64,000 nt of DNA from Aradus depressus. Taxonomy: Eukaryota; Arthropoda; Insecta; Hemiptera; Aradidae. Numbering within the stretch: the stretch's first letter is position 1; the number at the start of each line of letters is the position of its first letter. Positions 1 to 13,500 of this stretch are shown here, piece by piece. The position numbers and the translations under genes were made by a program. The stretch lies in the NCBI GenBank assembly GCA_963662175.1, contig OY759225.1, positions 3,286,001 through 3,350,000 on the forward strand, read 5' to 3'. Under the pieces are notes generated by a model that was not told the origin of the DNA, ran no database searches, and saw nothing but the letters and a program-made list of their open reading frames with translations.

Positions 1-45
1 CTGGAAAAAGAGATTATTGTTAGAACACAGTTATAAGTAATACTA

Positions 46-265
46 CCAGAGTGCACTTTCGAGCCAGACTCTACTCTGGGAGTCCTACATTTTGTCTACC
101 TAGGTGATGTCACCTAGAATAGGGGTCCTTAACGAGTACCTGAGATCGTACAGACTCGGCACCCTCGCTTAAAGTCATCATTCGAAGACCTCGGCCGGGT
201 TTCGGATCCGCGAACTTGAGTACAGTAAGCAAGCACGGTACCACAGATCTACCGGCGCCCTCAAA
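46..265 (-). repeat. Family A SINE, degenerate copy
   Basis: Read on the minus strand it starts at the GAGGGCGCCGG head near 265 and runs into the body blocks found in the other copies (GTACCTGA, CTCTACTC). The tRNA-like head has several changes, part of the body is lost, and no intact tail is seen at the window edge. Confidence 0.8.
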
Positions 266-640
266 GGCCCCCTTCTGTTCAACAAGTTATTTATATTTCA
301 GAGTATCAATAAGTAAATAGAAGAAAATGATCAGAACGGAAAAAACATAGACGATTGTCCTTCAATCTTGACCCCCCCCCCCTCCCCCCCCCCGAGGAAT
401 GAATATATAAAAAAAAAAAAAAAGAATCCCGGCAGTGTATTTTCCTGTTGCATTATTCCGATTAAACATTTGATCTGTTAAAAAGATAAATAACTTCTAA
501 GTTGAGCAACGCGGAGATATTGTGAAAATTTATAAAAAAATAAATAAAACAAATCTCGTTTTTTTAAAGTATTGTCTATTTCACAAGAAATTTAAACGGG
601 TTTCGGCATTAAACCATCATCAGGTTTAGAAATAAACCAA
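266..640. repeat. Low-complexity stretch and family G terminus
   Basis: There is no gene here. A C-rich tract lies at about 371-393 and an A tract at about 410-423. From about 505 to 635 comes a block with GAGATATTGTGAAA and ATTGTCTATTTCACAA followed by CATCATCAGG. Related blocks recur at about 1940-2010, 2585-2640, 9660, 28560, 37300 and 46000, so this is a dispersed terminus (family G). Confidence 0.55.
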
Positions 641-841
641 CAAGGAGAGAGGATACGATGTCGGGGTCTCGCATTTTGATCAAACTGTTTTTGCATGTTT
701 TAGGTCAAAAATAAGAAGACACCTGTTCACCGTCTGTGGCAATGGGCCTTGGTTTGGTCGCCAAAAATTTTTTGTAAATTTCATTTTTCATTTTTTTTCA
801 TTTTCCGGTGCGTAATACGACATCGTATCCTCTCCTTGTAA
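640..841. mobile_element. Small MITE with ~20-bp inverted ends
   Basis: AGGATACGATGTCG near 650-663 is matched in reverse complement by CGACATCGTATCCT near 818-831. Both outer edges carry CAAGGAGAG or its complement, with a 2-bp insertion in the left arm. The 200-bp interior has no ORF. It is non-autonomous and its superfamily is not assignable; no clear target duplication is seen. Confidence 0.5.
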
Positions 842-1290
842 GACAATTTTGCTTAGTGCGAATTATACATATAAATATATCAGTTAAATAACAATACATT
901 TAAATTGATATTTTCATTTTTATTAATTTTATTATATATATTTTTTTTTAATGTTCTCATGATATCACTAGTCATTTTGTTATATACTAAAACATCATTT
1001 CAGACATACCACTTATAAATTAGTGTATCTTGTTAGAACGTAATGTAATACTTTCATCTTTAATAATTTTATCATTGTTATGGGAAAAGAAAAAAAAATG
1101 GAAGAAAATATTTTAGAACAAACAAATCCCGAACTGTAAAGCACGGAGATTTCCTTGACTAGCTAATACCTGTAAGAATGGTTTGCACTCGGCAGAATTG
1201 TCTTAGTTCTTAACTAAATCTGATGATGGTGAAAACGGTAGTTTGTGTGTAAACTTCTTCTGGATGAGACAATATTTCAAAAACGAAGTT
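842..1290. other. AT-rich sequence downstream of gene A
   Basis: No coding signal is seen. This is the 3' flank of gene A. A short family G piece (GACAATATTTCAAAAA) lies near 1268-1285 and runs into the sequence that supplies the gene A polyadenylation signal. Confidence 0.4.
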
Positions 1291-1293
1291 TGT

Positions 1294-1303
1294 TTTATTT
1301 ATT
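1294..1303 (-). terminator. Gene A polyadenylation signals
   Basis: Two overlapping AATAAA hexamers on the minus strand lie 31-42 nt downstream of the gene A stop codon. This supports the exon ending at 1334 as the terminal exon. The hexamers sit at the edge of a family G repeat terminus, so the signal may be repeat-derived. Confidence 0.5.
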
Positions 1304-1333
1304 TAAAATGATAAATATACAAAGAGTATGTTC

Positions 1334-1544
1334 TCACCATCCGTAAGAGCCTGAACTGGCAGAGGCTGAGGCCTGCGCATAACTGCCTCCTCCGCCATAT
1401 CCACCTCCGCCATAGCCGCCTCCGCCATGACCGCCATCTCCACATCCACCATAGCCGCCACATCCACCTCCACATCCCCCGCCTCCACAACCACCTCCAC
1501 CATGGATGTAGTTCGGTTTGACATAGGCTGGCCGAGAATAACTC
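1334..1544 (-). CDS. Gene A exon 4 (terminal), Gly/Cys/Tyr-rich tail
   Basis: The acceptor is TTTTCAG|G at 1545. The exon completes a split Glu codon and encodes SYSRPAYVKPNYIHGGGG, then CGG and YGG repeats with five Cys, then SASASASSGSYGW and TGA at 1336-1334. The Ser/Ala block resembles one in gene B exon 3. GGTGAGAA overlapping the stop could act as a donor to a further short exon (a weak TTACAG acceptor lies near 1172), but AATAAA just downstream argues that the transcript ends here. Confidence 0.8.
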
Positions 1545-4500
1545 CTGAAAATTTTTAGTTATTTATATTATTACGAAATAAAAATAAAAAATTATTCATA
1601 ATAATAGTTAAGATAATAAAAATGATCTATTCTCTCCTTATTATCATGTCAGACATGATAATACTGTTGTTCATATTTGGTATTTTTGAATATTAAAACA
1701 ATTTTGGAGACCAAAAGGCCTATAAGTTTGTTTAACCAACCATCTTACATAGAGACTATTAGCTGGTATTTTTATAAATCCTTACATATAACTTATCATT
1801 ATCACTCAAAAACTAATCTAACACGTTGTCACCTGTAAACTAAATGTTGATGAAATTACGTAAATGTTACAACCGTCCTTTTTCAAGTCCTTATAATGAC
1901 TCGAGTGGATGTGAGTGGTGAAGGTGGTACATTTTTGCAGAGATATTGTGAAACACTTGATAAAAATAAAGAAAACGTATGTTTTTAAAAAATATTGTCT
2001 ATTTCACAAATAATATATAATATGGGAGTACTTTCGGTATTGCTACCATCTTCAGCCACGACTTAACAAATACTAAATTGAAGTTCAACTAGGTAGTTTA
2101 CAATCCAAGCGGTAGGTAGGTATCCTTTTTGAGCCCCTACGGGGTTTTCCTATCCTTTCTGTACAGTTAATGTTTGAAATATGGAAAACATAAAAAATGA
2201 CATTTCGTCCCAAATTGGGATCTTAAAAATAAAAAATTTGAAATACTATGGGTTGATTAAATGCATATATGAAGTGAATTAAAGATAACAATTGTTAATA
2301 TATGAATAAAAATAAAATAAAAAGTTTTATAAAATAAAATATACAGTTTTTTGAGAGAGTAAGTACGTATACACAGAGACTGGAGGATTATATTATTGGC
2401 GATTGTTGGTTTTCCATATTTCAAATATTAACTGTACAGAAAGGATAGGAAAACCCCGTATGGGCTCAAAAAGGATACCTACCTACCGCTTGGATTGTAA
2501 ACTACCTAGTTGAACTTCAATTTAGTATTTGTAAAGTCGTGGCTGAAGATGGTAGCAATACCGAAAGTACTCCCATATTATATATTATTTGTGAAATAGA
2601 CAATATTTTTTAAAAACATACGTTTTCTTTATTTTTATCAAGGTGGTATGTGTTTATAGGACCCTGAAAAATGAAATGAATAGTTTCCGAAACGTTAGCC
2701 AAACACAGAGATGAGAGAGATCAGGCTTGTGGTCGATAAAATTCAAAGAATGTCTGCAATACATTCATCAATAATGTTTAGTCTGTTATAATGTAGGCAC
2801 AGGGGAGATAATGAGGGCGCCGGTAGCTCAGTGGTATGCGTGCTTGCTTACTGAGCTCAAGATCGCGGGTTCGGAACCCGTCCGAGGCCCTTAGTTTATT
2901 TTATCTGAGGAGTAAAATAAACTTAAGCAGGCCGTCCTTCGAATGGGACGTTAAGCGATAGTCCCGAGCCTGTACGATGTCAGGTACTCGTTAAAGGTGA
3001 ATAAAAATATAGGACTCGCATGATAGAGTCGGGCTCATGTCCACCAGGAGTGACGAAATAGCGCTCTGATATTAGGCGATATGACCATAGTTAAAACCTC
3101 ATTAGTCATAATAACTAAAAAACTAGGAGAAGTTACAAAATCGATCAGAAATTCGATGCAGATTATTCCATGTTTTCCAACCTCCTGATATCAAAAATCA
3201 ATTCTATGTGCTTTTGAACACGATAACTCCCGATAGAATAAACGTTTCTACACGACAATTGAGGCGTATAGATTCAAAGTGGTCCAGCTCCACATTTCAA
3301 CGATTTGCTTTTTTTGTTTTTTTATACTAAAGTTTGACCTGAGCAACCACAAGAGACTGTTGGAGGGTTGCAAAACGTTTTAAATCCTGTTGAAACTGTA
3401 CTAGCAAAGGTAGGTATTGCTGCAAAATGATCCACATCCAGTGAACGGTTTGTTTCAAAGTGGTTCAAATTCATGAACGCAAGAGAGCGCTGATGTTCGT
3501 CCTCATTTTACAATTGGGAATAGGTTATGAATTTTATAACCGTTCTTGTTGACAATAACCTTTTACTGTAGCATGTTTTTTCAGATGGTTCGTATTTATT
3601 CGGATTGTTTTCGTTACTGATTGTAAGTAGTGGTGAACGATTATGCAAAAAAACGTTGAAGAAGTGAGTGGAGCAGAGGCAAAGAAGAGGAAGCCTGACC
3701 CTTCTAATTGGAAGCGACAACAAGCCAAAATGAGAAGGTACTGTCCTTCAGGTAACCCACTTATTCCATCTTGTGGACATTCATGTAAAAGTTATCGTTG
3801 CTCATCTCTCAGTGAGCAAGATGTAAAATATGTTCACCTCCAGTTTTACAGTTCAGCAGAAAAACTCATGCAAGATTCATTCATTTTGAGATATGTTGAC
3901 TCAAAGCCAGTTAAAAGACGTCGCTCAGTTAGTGAGTTGCGCGAACTAAGAATGATGAGTAATTGTTATTATATTTTCTCCAAAACGAAAAAAGAGAAAA
4001 TTCCTGTCTGCCGGAAAATGTTTCTTGGCGTACTTGGCGTTTCACAAGGAAGGGTCACTCGCCTCATCAAAAAATTTTCTGTGAGTGGTGCAATACCTGT
4101 TGATAACCGAGGAGGTGATACAAGTTCTGCCCTCTACAAGCCTCGACGTGACTCAGTTGTAGCTTTTTTGAAAAAACTTAAAGGAATTGAAGCACATTAC
4201 TGTCGTAGTAAAACTTCGGTGAGGGTTTACGTTAGTAGTGAACTGAGTATAAAAAAGCTGTGGTGCATTTACAAGTCTAGTGTACAGGAATCACTACAAG
4301 TGAAAGAATGGTACTTCCGAAATATCTTCAACTTCAAATTCAATATCGGATTCGGAACACCTCGCACTGATGTTTGTTCTAAGTGTCTGAATTTTGATGA
4401 ACAACTCAAAGGTGCGAATATTGCTTCATTAGAGCATAAGAAACTCAACACAGAAAAAATGTTACATAAGCGCCACTATAAAACTTTTTATGCACTTCTG

Positions 4501-7500
4501 AAAGAAAAACGGTCAGACTTATTGACAATAAGTGTTGACTGTCAGAAGAATTTCGCTCTACCTAAAGTGCCAGATCAAGCCACCTACTATTGCCGTCAAC
4601 TGTTTTTGTATAACTTCACAGTTTGCCAAGGTTCATCAAAGGATCCACTGACAGCCTTCATGTACACCTGGGGGGAACATCAGTTTGCAAAAGGTTCCAA
4701 CGAAATAGCATCTGCAGTGTTCCACCGATTGATGAACACCGACTTTACTGGTGTCTCCTTCTTGAGATGCGTGGCTGATGGCTGTGGAGGTCAAAATAAA
4801 AATTCCACTCTAATGGCTATGCTACAGTTCTGGTTACTTAACCATGCACCCTCTAATTTGAAACGAATTGAGTGCGTTTTTCCAATCCCTGGCCACTCAT
4901 TCCTCCCGGCGGATCGGGTTTTTGCTCAAATAGAGAAAGAGCTAAAAAAAAATTGAAACACTGGTGAAGCCTGAATTTTTTTTTGACATTCTTGCCCAAC
5001 GAGGTGAAGTTTTTCATATGGGTAAAGACGTGACAAATTTTGATTGGAAAACCGTCAGTAATGATTACTTAAAACCTCCAGGGTCGTGGCATTTCAAATT
5101 TGCCCCATCAAAACGTTTTCTCGTCACAAAAAATGAATCAACCACATTTATTCAAGGAGAAGTTTTCTACAACTCCGAAGTAGGTACGAAGAAATCTGTT
5201 CAAAAGCGAGGAAAATCACTAAAACAATGCACGGTTAAGTCCATATTGCCCGGAATTACAGTTAAACCTGCCAAGTTGCGCGACGTCAATTCACTTCTCG
5301 AAAACAACTTTGGAAAAGAATGGAAAAGCAACGAACAACTTAAGCACTACCAAGAGATTATGAACTCGGCGGCATCACAGATGATTGGTGAACCTGAAGT
5401 GCAATAAGAACATGAAGGACTGGAGTGTTGTGAGAACTTTGAGGACGAAGCATCGAGAGTTTAATGAATATTGTACACATTCTTTATTACTCCTTTTAAT
5501 GCTGATGATTTTTTTTTTGTATCTTCTAATGAGGTAATACTTTTATATTATTTTATAGAACTACAATAATAAATAACATTTTACAAGTGTCTAATAAAAC
5601 AATAAAGTTAATTTGTAATGCTTTCTAGTTGGGTATATTTTTATTATTATTAAATCTCCAAATGCTGCAAAAGAGTCCAGATCCAATACGTGATGCAAAG
5701 TGGTCCAAATCCTAACGAAAATCCTAGAAAAATCCCGGACAAATTTCGGATGATTAACCACATTATGGACTCAAAAGCAGACAGCTTAAACACATTGATT
5801 GAGATGACAATGAGCTTTCTAGCACGAGTTTAATAGTTGTAGGAGAAAAACGCGGTTTCTGAACAACAAGTGTTTAGGGAGCTGGACCACTTTGCATCTA
5901 TACGCCTCAATTTATATGTGAATCCAGAATAATCCAAGGACGACACCTATTGATTTTCAGCCAACAATAACGTACGTTAATTCAATAATTAAGGACAATT
6001 AATTTTCCGCAGAATCGACCAAAAGGGGAGGGGGGAGTCTCGACACAAATTTATTATGAAGTTTAGATGTCATTTAGCCTAAACGGTCGATTGGTTTATG
6101 GTGGCGAACGAAAACCTAATTGATTAATTCGTGCTGGGAAAGTACATCGCTGGTGATTCGATCACTTTGTATTTGTACTATAATGTTGGTTTATACAAGC
6201 ATATTACTGTTGTATAAATGTTAATACAGGCCCTGAAGAAGGCACAATCCGAAAGCTTGGAAAACATTCTACAAGTTTATTTTACCACAAGGCTGATCTC
6301 TCTCATCCTGTTCATTATTAGTCATTCCTGCAACCTACTAATTTATTATTATCAAATATCGATAGTTTAGGTTTGATATACTTATAATCAAATGCCAAAA
6401 TAACAATTTATAAAACAGTCCTGAGACCTGGAGTGAAACCTGGGTCCTGACTAGGAGAGACGAAGTCTAACTCAATATGTGGGAGAAGAAGGGAGGTATT
6501 GAGGAAGATATACTGCCCCACTCCAGAGAGGGATAGATGGAGGATACGGACCAATAGGGAGCTGAGGGACCTGTACAAGAGGCCGGACCTGGTGGCCTTA
6601 GTGAAGCAGGGGCGGCTGCGATGGCTGGGGCATTAACAGAGGATGGAGCCAGACAGATTGCCGAGGAGGATACTGGAGGGACACCCGGGAGGACAAAGAA
6701 GAAGAGGTAGACCCCGCTTACGTTGACTGGAGAACGACCTCAGAACGATGGAGACGGGAGGCCGAGGATTGAGTAAAATGGCGGAACATCGTTGCGGAGG
6801 CCCAGTTTCTACAAGGACCATAGCGCCAGGCAAAGTAAAGTAAGTAAGTAAAGTACTTATAACCAATATCGAACTTACTCCACAACGACAGGTATGGCTA
6901 TATACTTTCCACCTCCATAGCCTCCATAACCACCTCCGTAGCCTCCATAGCCACCTCCATAACCTCCGCCCCCGTAGCCTCCATAACCACCTCCACAGTA
7001 TTTACAATGGTGGGACCTTTTCTCTCTGTTTGAGACTGGCACCGACACATCCTGTAACATTTACACAAAATAAATTAAAAATAATAACGACAAATATAGG
7101 TTGTGACCAATACAGGACTTTGATATACCAACCACATTGTTGCAGAACACACTCTCTCTACTGCCACTGAGCAATAAGATACTTTTCTTTATTCCATTGA
7201 GCACTGTTTTTTTTTAGTGAGTTCGCTGTCAAAATCATCTGTTAAATGTGGTTGGTATAAGAAATTCTCTATTTTTTTTTTATAACGCTATATCTTGCTA
7301 CGGGCGCCCACGTTATTAATTCTATTGTTATACTATTTTTTATTTAAAAGAAAAAAATCAATAAGAAGTAACAATAATATGCCGTGGCTCAAATGTAGCG
7401 ATATTTCTTACTGATTGTGAGCTCAAAATCGCGGGTTCGAAACCCGCACATGGCCCTTGCGTTTTTTATCTGAGAGGTAAAAAACATTAAGCATGCTCTA

Positions 7501-10500
7501 CTTCGGATGGGAAGTTAAGTGATGGTCCCGAGCCTGTGCCATGTCAGGTATTCGTTTAAAGACGCATATCCTAGGAGAATAAACCTAGGTAGACCCAATT
7601 TGGAGACTCCCACAGTAGTGTCAGGTTCAGGTAACGAAAGAGCGCTCTGGTAGTGAGCGATATGACCTCGCAGTTAAAGCCTGGACATGAGTCATAGCAA
7701 CTATTCACTAATCACCCTCCAAGCCCAGAACTAATTTTAGATTTTGAGGTTTACTTAGAACTAATAGAACTTTATTTTACATTACATATAGGTTAGGTTA
7801 GGTTTTATGACTCATGCCCGGGCTTTAACTACGAGGTCATATCGCCTACTACCAGAGCGCTCGAGTACCTGACATCGTACAGGCTCAGTTAAGTTCATTT
7901 TACCTCCCAGATAAAATGAAACTAAGAGGGCCTCGGTCGGGTTTCGCACCCACGTTTTTGAGATCAGAAGGCAAGCACGCATACCACTGAGCTACCGGCC
8001 CCCCTCTACATTACATATATATGGCGCTCTAAAACATTGTTATTATGTTGTTGTTATTATACAATTAGTTCTATATCAAGAAAACATTTTGAAAATTGGA
8101 AATTCTATAGAAATATTTTCTGTAAGTGACAGTTTTGCGATAGCAAAACCAGTTCTTTATAAATCAGTCGACGTTTAAAACAATGGATTTCGAGTTATCA
8201 TTTTACGACAGTTTTCGCAATATATCTCGCAAATTGCACAGCTTTCGAAAAAACGTATCGAATATAAAATTTGCCGTTCAATTTTCTCTATAACTTATAT
8301 TATTATTATTATTTTTTTTTCAAAAATACAATATTTCCTTCCTTATTTTAAGTTTAAGTAATTTTTAATTTTGTATTCGATATGTTCTTTGACATGCCTT
8401 ATTCACAAAACTTGCAAAATTAAACGTCGGAGAAGGGTAAGTAGGCCTAATAACGTTCAATGTGTGTGAATAAATCTTCACGTATTTATTGAGAACATGT
8501 ATTGTTTCACTAAATTGACAAGATTTGTTTTTGATACAAATCTTTTGATCTCTAAAAGGGAAATAATGTTAAAAAAGTTTTTATGAAAATTCTGGAAAAG
8601 TACTAAAATATACAAGTCTTATGTAAATACAAGATATGTAGTTGCAATTTACCTTGCTGATGAGTGCTTGAAACAAAGGGCCATTCTGAGAAGGAACTTG
8701 TCCTGGTAAAGTGTCAGCTGCTGGTGGAAGTAATCCAATTATATCTTCTGGAATCAAACAGAGAAAGATATATTACAGACGAAGCAAAGATGGTCAGACA
8801 TATTAAAGGTTTCTGTAGTTTAAGGGGGGCTTAACCCCACAAATACAATAACTGTCAATGTAATGAACGTATCGACATGAAATTTGGAATGAGGATTCAG
8901 GAGTGTCATCTTTAGCCAAAACCGATGGGATTTAGAGGGAGAGTGAAAACTTCTGAGGAAGTACGTTGCCAGTGAATGACAGACGAATTTTTTTTTTTTT
9001 TTTTTTCCCATATGTTTTATGTCTAATATCAGTCTGTCTGGGTTTGTTGTTTATTAGTTGGAAAACCAGATCACAATCTGTACAAGACAATACAAGGATG
9101 AGTACGACGTTTGAATTCATGTTCCAGCAACGAACAAGGGGAAATTTCCTCAATTGTAAAGAATGAACAGGATTCTGTTCTATAACCTTGGAAGTCAGTC
9201 CGTCTCTCCTCTCTAAGGAGCAGTTATTAGGAATCCGAAATAGATTTTTTGACGGAACTTCTCAGTTTAGGAAATAAAACAGGTGGATAGGTTAAGCGGG
9301 TCCAAGCAGAAAATAGGTTAGGTTTTATGACTCATGCCCGGGCTTTAACAACGAGGTCATATCGCCTACTACCAGAGCGCTCTTTCGTCACTCTGGTGGA
9401 CATGAGCCCGACTCTACTGTGGGAGTCCTAAATTTTGCCTACCCTAAATTTTTATTCATCTAGGGTAGGGATCTTTAACGAGTACCTGACATCGTACAGG
9501 CTCGGGACCGTCGCTTAACGTCCCATCCGAAGGACGGCGTGCTTAAGTTTATTTTACCTCCCAGATAAAATAAACTAAGGGCCTCGGTCGGGTTACGAAC
9601 CCACGACCTTGAGCTCAGAAGTCAAGCACGCATACCACTGAGCTACGGTGTTGCATGTATATATTATTTGTGAAATAGACAATATATTTTTAGAATAATA
9701 TTAGACACAAAAAAATAAGTTGTCGGTTTATAACCTGCAATGTACTTCCACGGTGAGCATTAATCAACTAAGTTTTTGACGTCCATGAAAAAACCAACGG
9801 AGAGATTTCGTTCAAATCAAAAGATGTCGGATCCTCATATGAAAATATACTTGGTTTGTTCAAAAAATATCGGGAATTTTCGACACTTATCGAGCTTTTT
9901 TCGGTCTCGTAAACCCTAGTTTTACTCATAGGAGACTCACCAAAAGCAACATTTCATAAAACTTTGCTGCCAACATTCCATTCTTATAGAAAAATATAAT
10001 GCAAATTCTCTGATCCATTTTGTAAAGAAATAAATAATTGGGAGCCATGGTGGCCGAGCGTAGGGATTTGGTCGCATGGTCTCACCATGGTTTGCGGGTT
10101 CGAATCCCGTCCGGGAATGAGTTTTATTTCGTAGATAGAAATCCCTCCCGGGGCCATGGATGTCGTAAATAACTAGATAACACATTGACATGGCTAATAT
10201 GCATCGTACATAAAGCCAAAAACGTACCTGAACAGATGTAGCCTCTTTGACAGCTGATAACAGACTAAACACCTGGTTTGGCTAACAATGAGCACATACT
10301 TTTCAGACATGTTTAGCAACACAACAACAAAAAAATCTCGCGAATCGGACTAATCCAACCCACGAAATTACAAAAATCCCGTTAATTTTTGAACACATCT
10401 CGTATATCGATACATTCATTACGTTGACAGTTATTAGGGGTCTTAGGTTAGGTTTTATGACTCATGCCCGGGCTTTAACTACGAGGTCATATCGCCTACT

Positions 10501-13500
10501 ACCAGAGCGCTCTTTCGTCACTCTGGTGGACATGAGCCCAACTCTACTATGTGAGTCTTAAATTTTGCCTACCCTAAATTTTTATTTACCTAGGGCAGGG
10601 GTCTTTAACGAGTACCTGACATCGTACAGGCTCGGGACCATCGCTTAACGTCCCATCCGAAGGACGGCGTGCTTAAGTTTATTTTACGTCCCAGATAAAA
10701 TAAACTTAGGGCCTCGGTCGGGTTACGAACACACGGTCTTGAGCTCAGAAGGCAAGCACGCAAACCACTGAGCTACCGGCGGCCTCTTTAGGGGTTTTAA
10801 GTCAAGCCTCTCCTTTTCTTTGGCCGAATATCAATATGTGTCATCCTTATGCTGCTCTGCATACACATATAACACTTCGTGCCGATGTATTTATTCTATT
10901 GAAAAATTTTTCGTTTCTTTTTTTTTTTTTTTTTTCGTTTTTTCAAAACAGGATGTCGGAAAAAATGAAATCTCAGTGAAAACCCAACATTGAATATCCG
11001 ATGCATTACATAATTTTGTCTATACTTTTTATAGCTGGCGTGGTGATGTGTGCGCATTTTCGTAAGTCAAGGTAAGACGCAGAAAAAAATATGTATATAT
11101 ATGTTTTAAAATAGTATTCCTGTTGTCTTTGTTTTCCATGATCTCATCTGGGATGAGATGAGAATACTCGTATAGCCACTCGGATATTATGTTGTCGGGT
11201 CCAAGTCCAATATTTGTGTTTTTATCCATCGGAAAGCGTCATTTTTATGCGGCCTTCATTCAAAAAAAAAAAAACATTGCGGGTCATTTATTCTTCCTTC
11301 GATAAATTCGTTTTGAGATAATTCCTTTAGGAAATATTTTAAGAAATTATTCGATTAATCGCTATGTACTTCCTCAGCTTCACTCATAATCATGTAAGCG
11401 CTCTCGCTCTAAATCTGGGTTTCTTCAACTTTTTGACAGATGATTGCGGCCTAAACTTTAGGATGAATTGGAATTTTTCAGGGCTTGGAGGGAATGAAAA
11501 AAATGTTGGTGAATCAGCGGCAGTGTACTTCCCCACAACGAATTACCAAAACCAATCGACCATATTAAAATAAATTTAATATCGATACATTGATTACATG
11601 GGCAGTTATTAGAGTATTTAGTTAAGCTCCCTTCTCGTCCCCCCACTTCCATTGGACTGATATCTGGAAGATAAAATAAACTTGCCGTCCTTCCGAGCCT
11701 GTACCATGTCAGGTACTAGTTGAAGACCCCTAGGTGAATAAAAAGTTACGGTAGGCAAAATTTAGGACTCTCAGGACTGGAGTGACCAGAGCTCTGGTAG
11801 TAGACCTTGTAGTTGAACCCCCAGCATGAGTCATAATAACTAACTATAATATAGTTGTTTGTAAGTAATTAATTAAAATTCAATAGACTAAGGTAAATCA
11901 GTCTCCCATAGTTGTTAAACCTGACCATGACATCATGAAACAAACTAACTGTGGGAAAAATAATAATAATAATAAAGAAATGAAGGAGGTTTTTGGTCGG
12001 ATTGCCCTTATTAGCGATGAGGTTTAAATTATAAATGGGCGAAAGGCAGAAACATGAATAGCGCTTAAGATTTTTTTTGAATTTACAAACAGGTATTTAC
12101 TTCTGTATAAAATACACATACAACAAGCAAATATAGAAAGATAATGACGATGTAAAAATGTCAAGAGGGGAGAAATCACCCTGTGATGACACTCCCTAGG
12201 CACTGCCGTGAAGTCACTGCCTGATGTGAGAAGGTCTCTAGGCCACTGGCGCTTAAGGCGTCGTTCCAGATGTGCGGCAGAAGGGAGGGCACGGACTAGA
12301 GGATTAACGTGGTCACTAAAGGGGGAAAATAATTTTTTGTATCTAGATTTAGATGATTCGGTGACAAATGGAATATTCAGTATAGTATTGTATGTTGGAG
12401 ATGTAATAAGGAGCATTGGCTATTGGATGAAAGATTTTGGAAAGAGATTGAATGCGCTAAAGATTGATAGCTTAGACAGAACCCTAGAATTCAAGTCTGT
12501 AACGGTTATGATAACTGCAATTATTGATCAACATTGTTAGTAACGTAGGGTCACAAATATAATAATTATTGTAGTGACCCCGAGACAGATTTAACGACCC
12601 TATTACAGATGTCCAACTTTGTTAATTATATAATGCATTCCTCTCTCCTTGGACGTCAATCTAACTCTGAAATTCTCAGCATATTAATAAAAATTGTAAT
12701 TGAATGTATAGGGACTTTTGTGCAACATCAATTTTTCTTGGAAAAACAAGTTAATTTCCAAAAAAATGTATACAGTAAATAATTCACCAATTTTTTTTAC
12801 GAGTTACAATTTTCTATTCTCTTGGTTTACTATCCACCCGGTATTATGGCTTTCAAATTCAATGTTCTTATTTATCTCAAATATTTATTTATTTTATTGT
12901 ATCTCTGGCCGGGGTGTAAAAGCACATAAGTCAAAAATTGGCGGTTACCGGATTATTGCGATACATAAGTCAAAACTAGTTTAATTTTATTTTAGCTTTA
13001 ACGACACAAGTCATATTAGCGGTGCTTCTGAGATAAAGAGAGGTCTGCCTCATAACCAAGTAAAAATGTTATATTTTCTTGTTCGTGTATAGCCACTTAA
13101 GTCGACTTATGTGAAGAGTGCCATCTTCAACAAGCTTCCTTCTTCGGCCCAACACACGGGAGTACAGATGGGGAATGGGAGTTGTCTGTCTATGAGTCAA
13201 AATATCCCTCGCTGTGCGTGAGTAGCTCTCATTGGTAGAAAACACAGATCAGCTGATCCACAACTTTCCTCCAATCATGCTGTAGTTTAGCAACAGAGTC
13301 ACATTTCATTTCATTTTCTTTCCCTATTTGCAGCGATGGTAGAGACTATATTATAGTGCTAATATGTTCAGACTTCAAAAGAAAACACTAACAATAACAA
13401 CTAATATTAATCAATGAAGAAGCTGCAGAGAGACATTTAATAAACATAAAATCGAGCCATTATCTACGCTGTTTATATTTGAAACATTAATGGTCATTAG

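Noticed and set aside
7791..7805. Interstitial telomere tract (GGTTAGGTTAGG)
   Set aside because: It is the tail of a family A SINE, present at many copies, rather than an independent telomere remnant.
10035..10115. tRNA-Leu/Ser-like gene
   Set aside because: Same head occurs in three family C SINE copies; the 3' half does not pair as an acceptor stem.
12208..12540. 110-aa plus-strand ORF
   Set aside because: It overlaps the antisense of a jockey-like C-terminus and shows no domain or splice signals.
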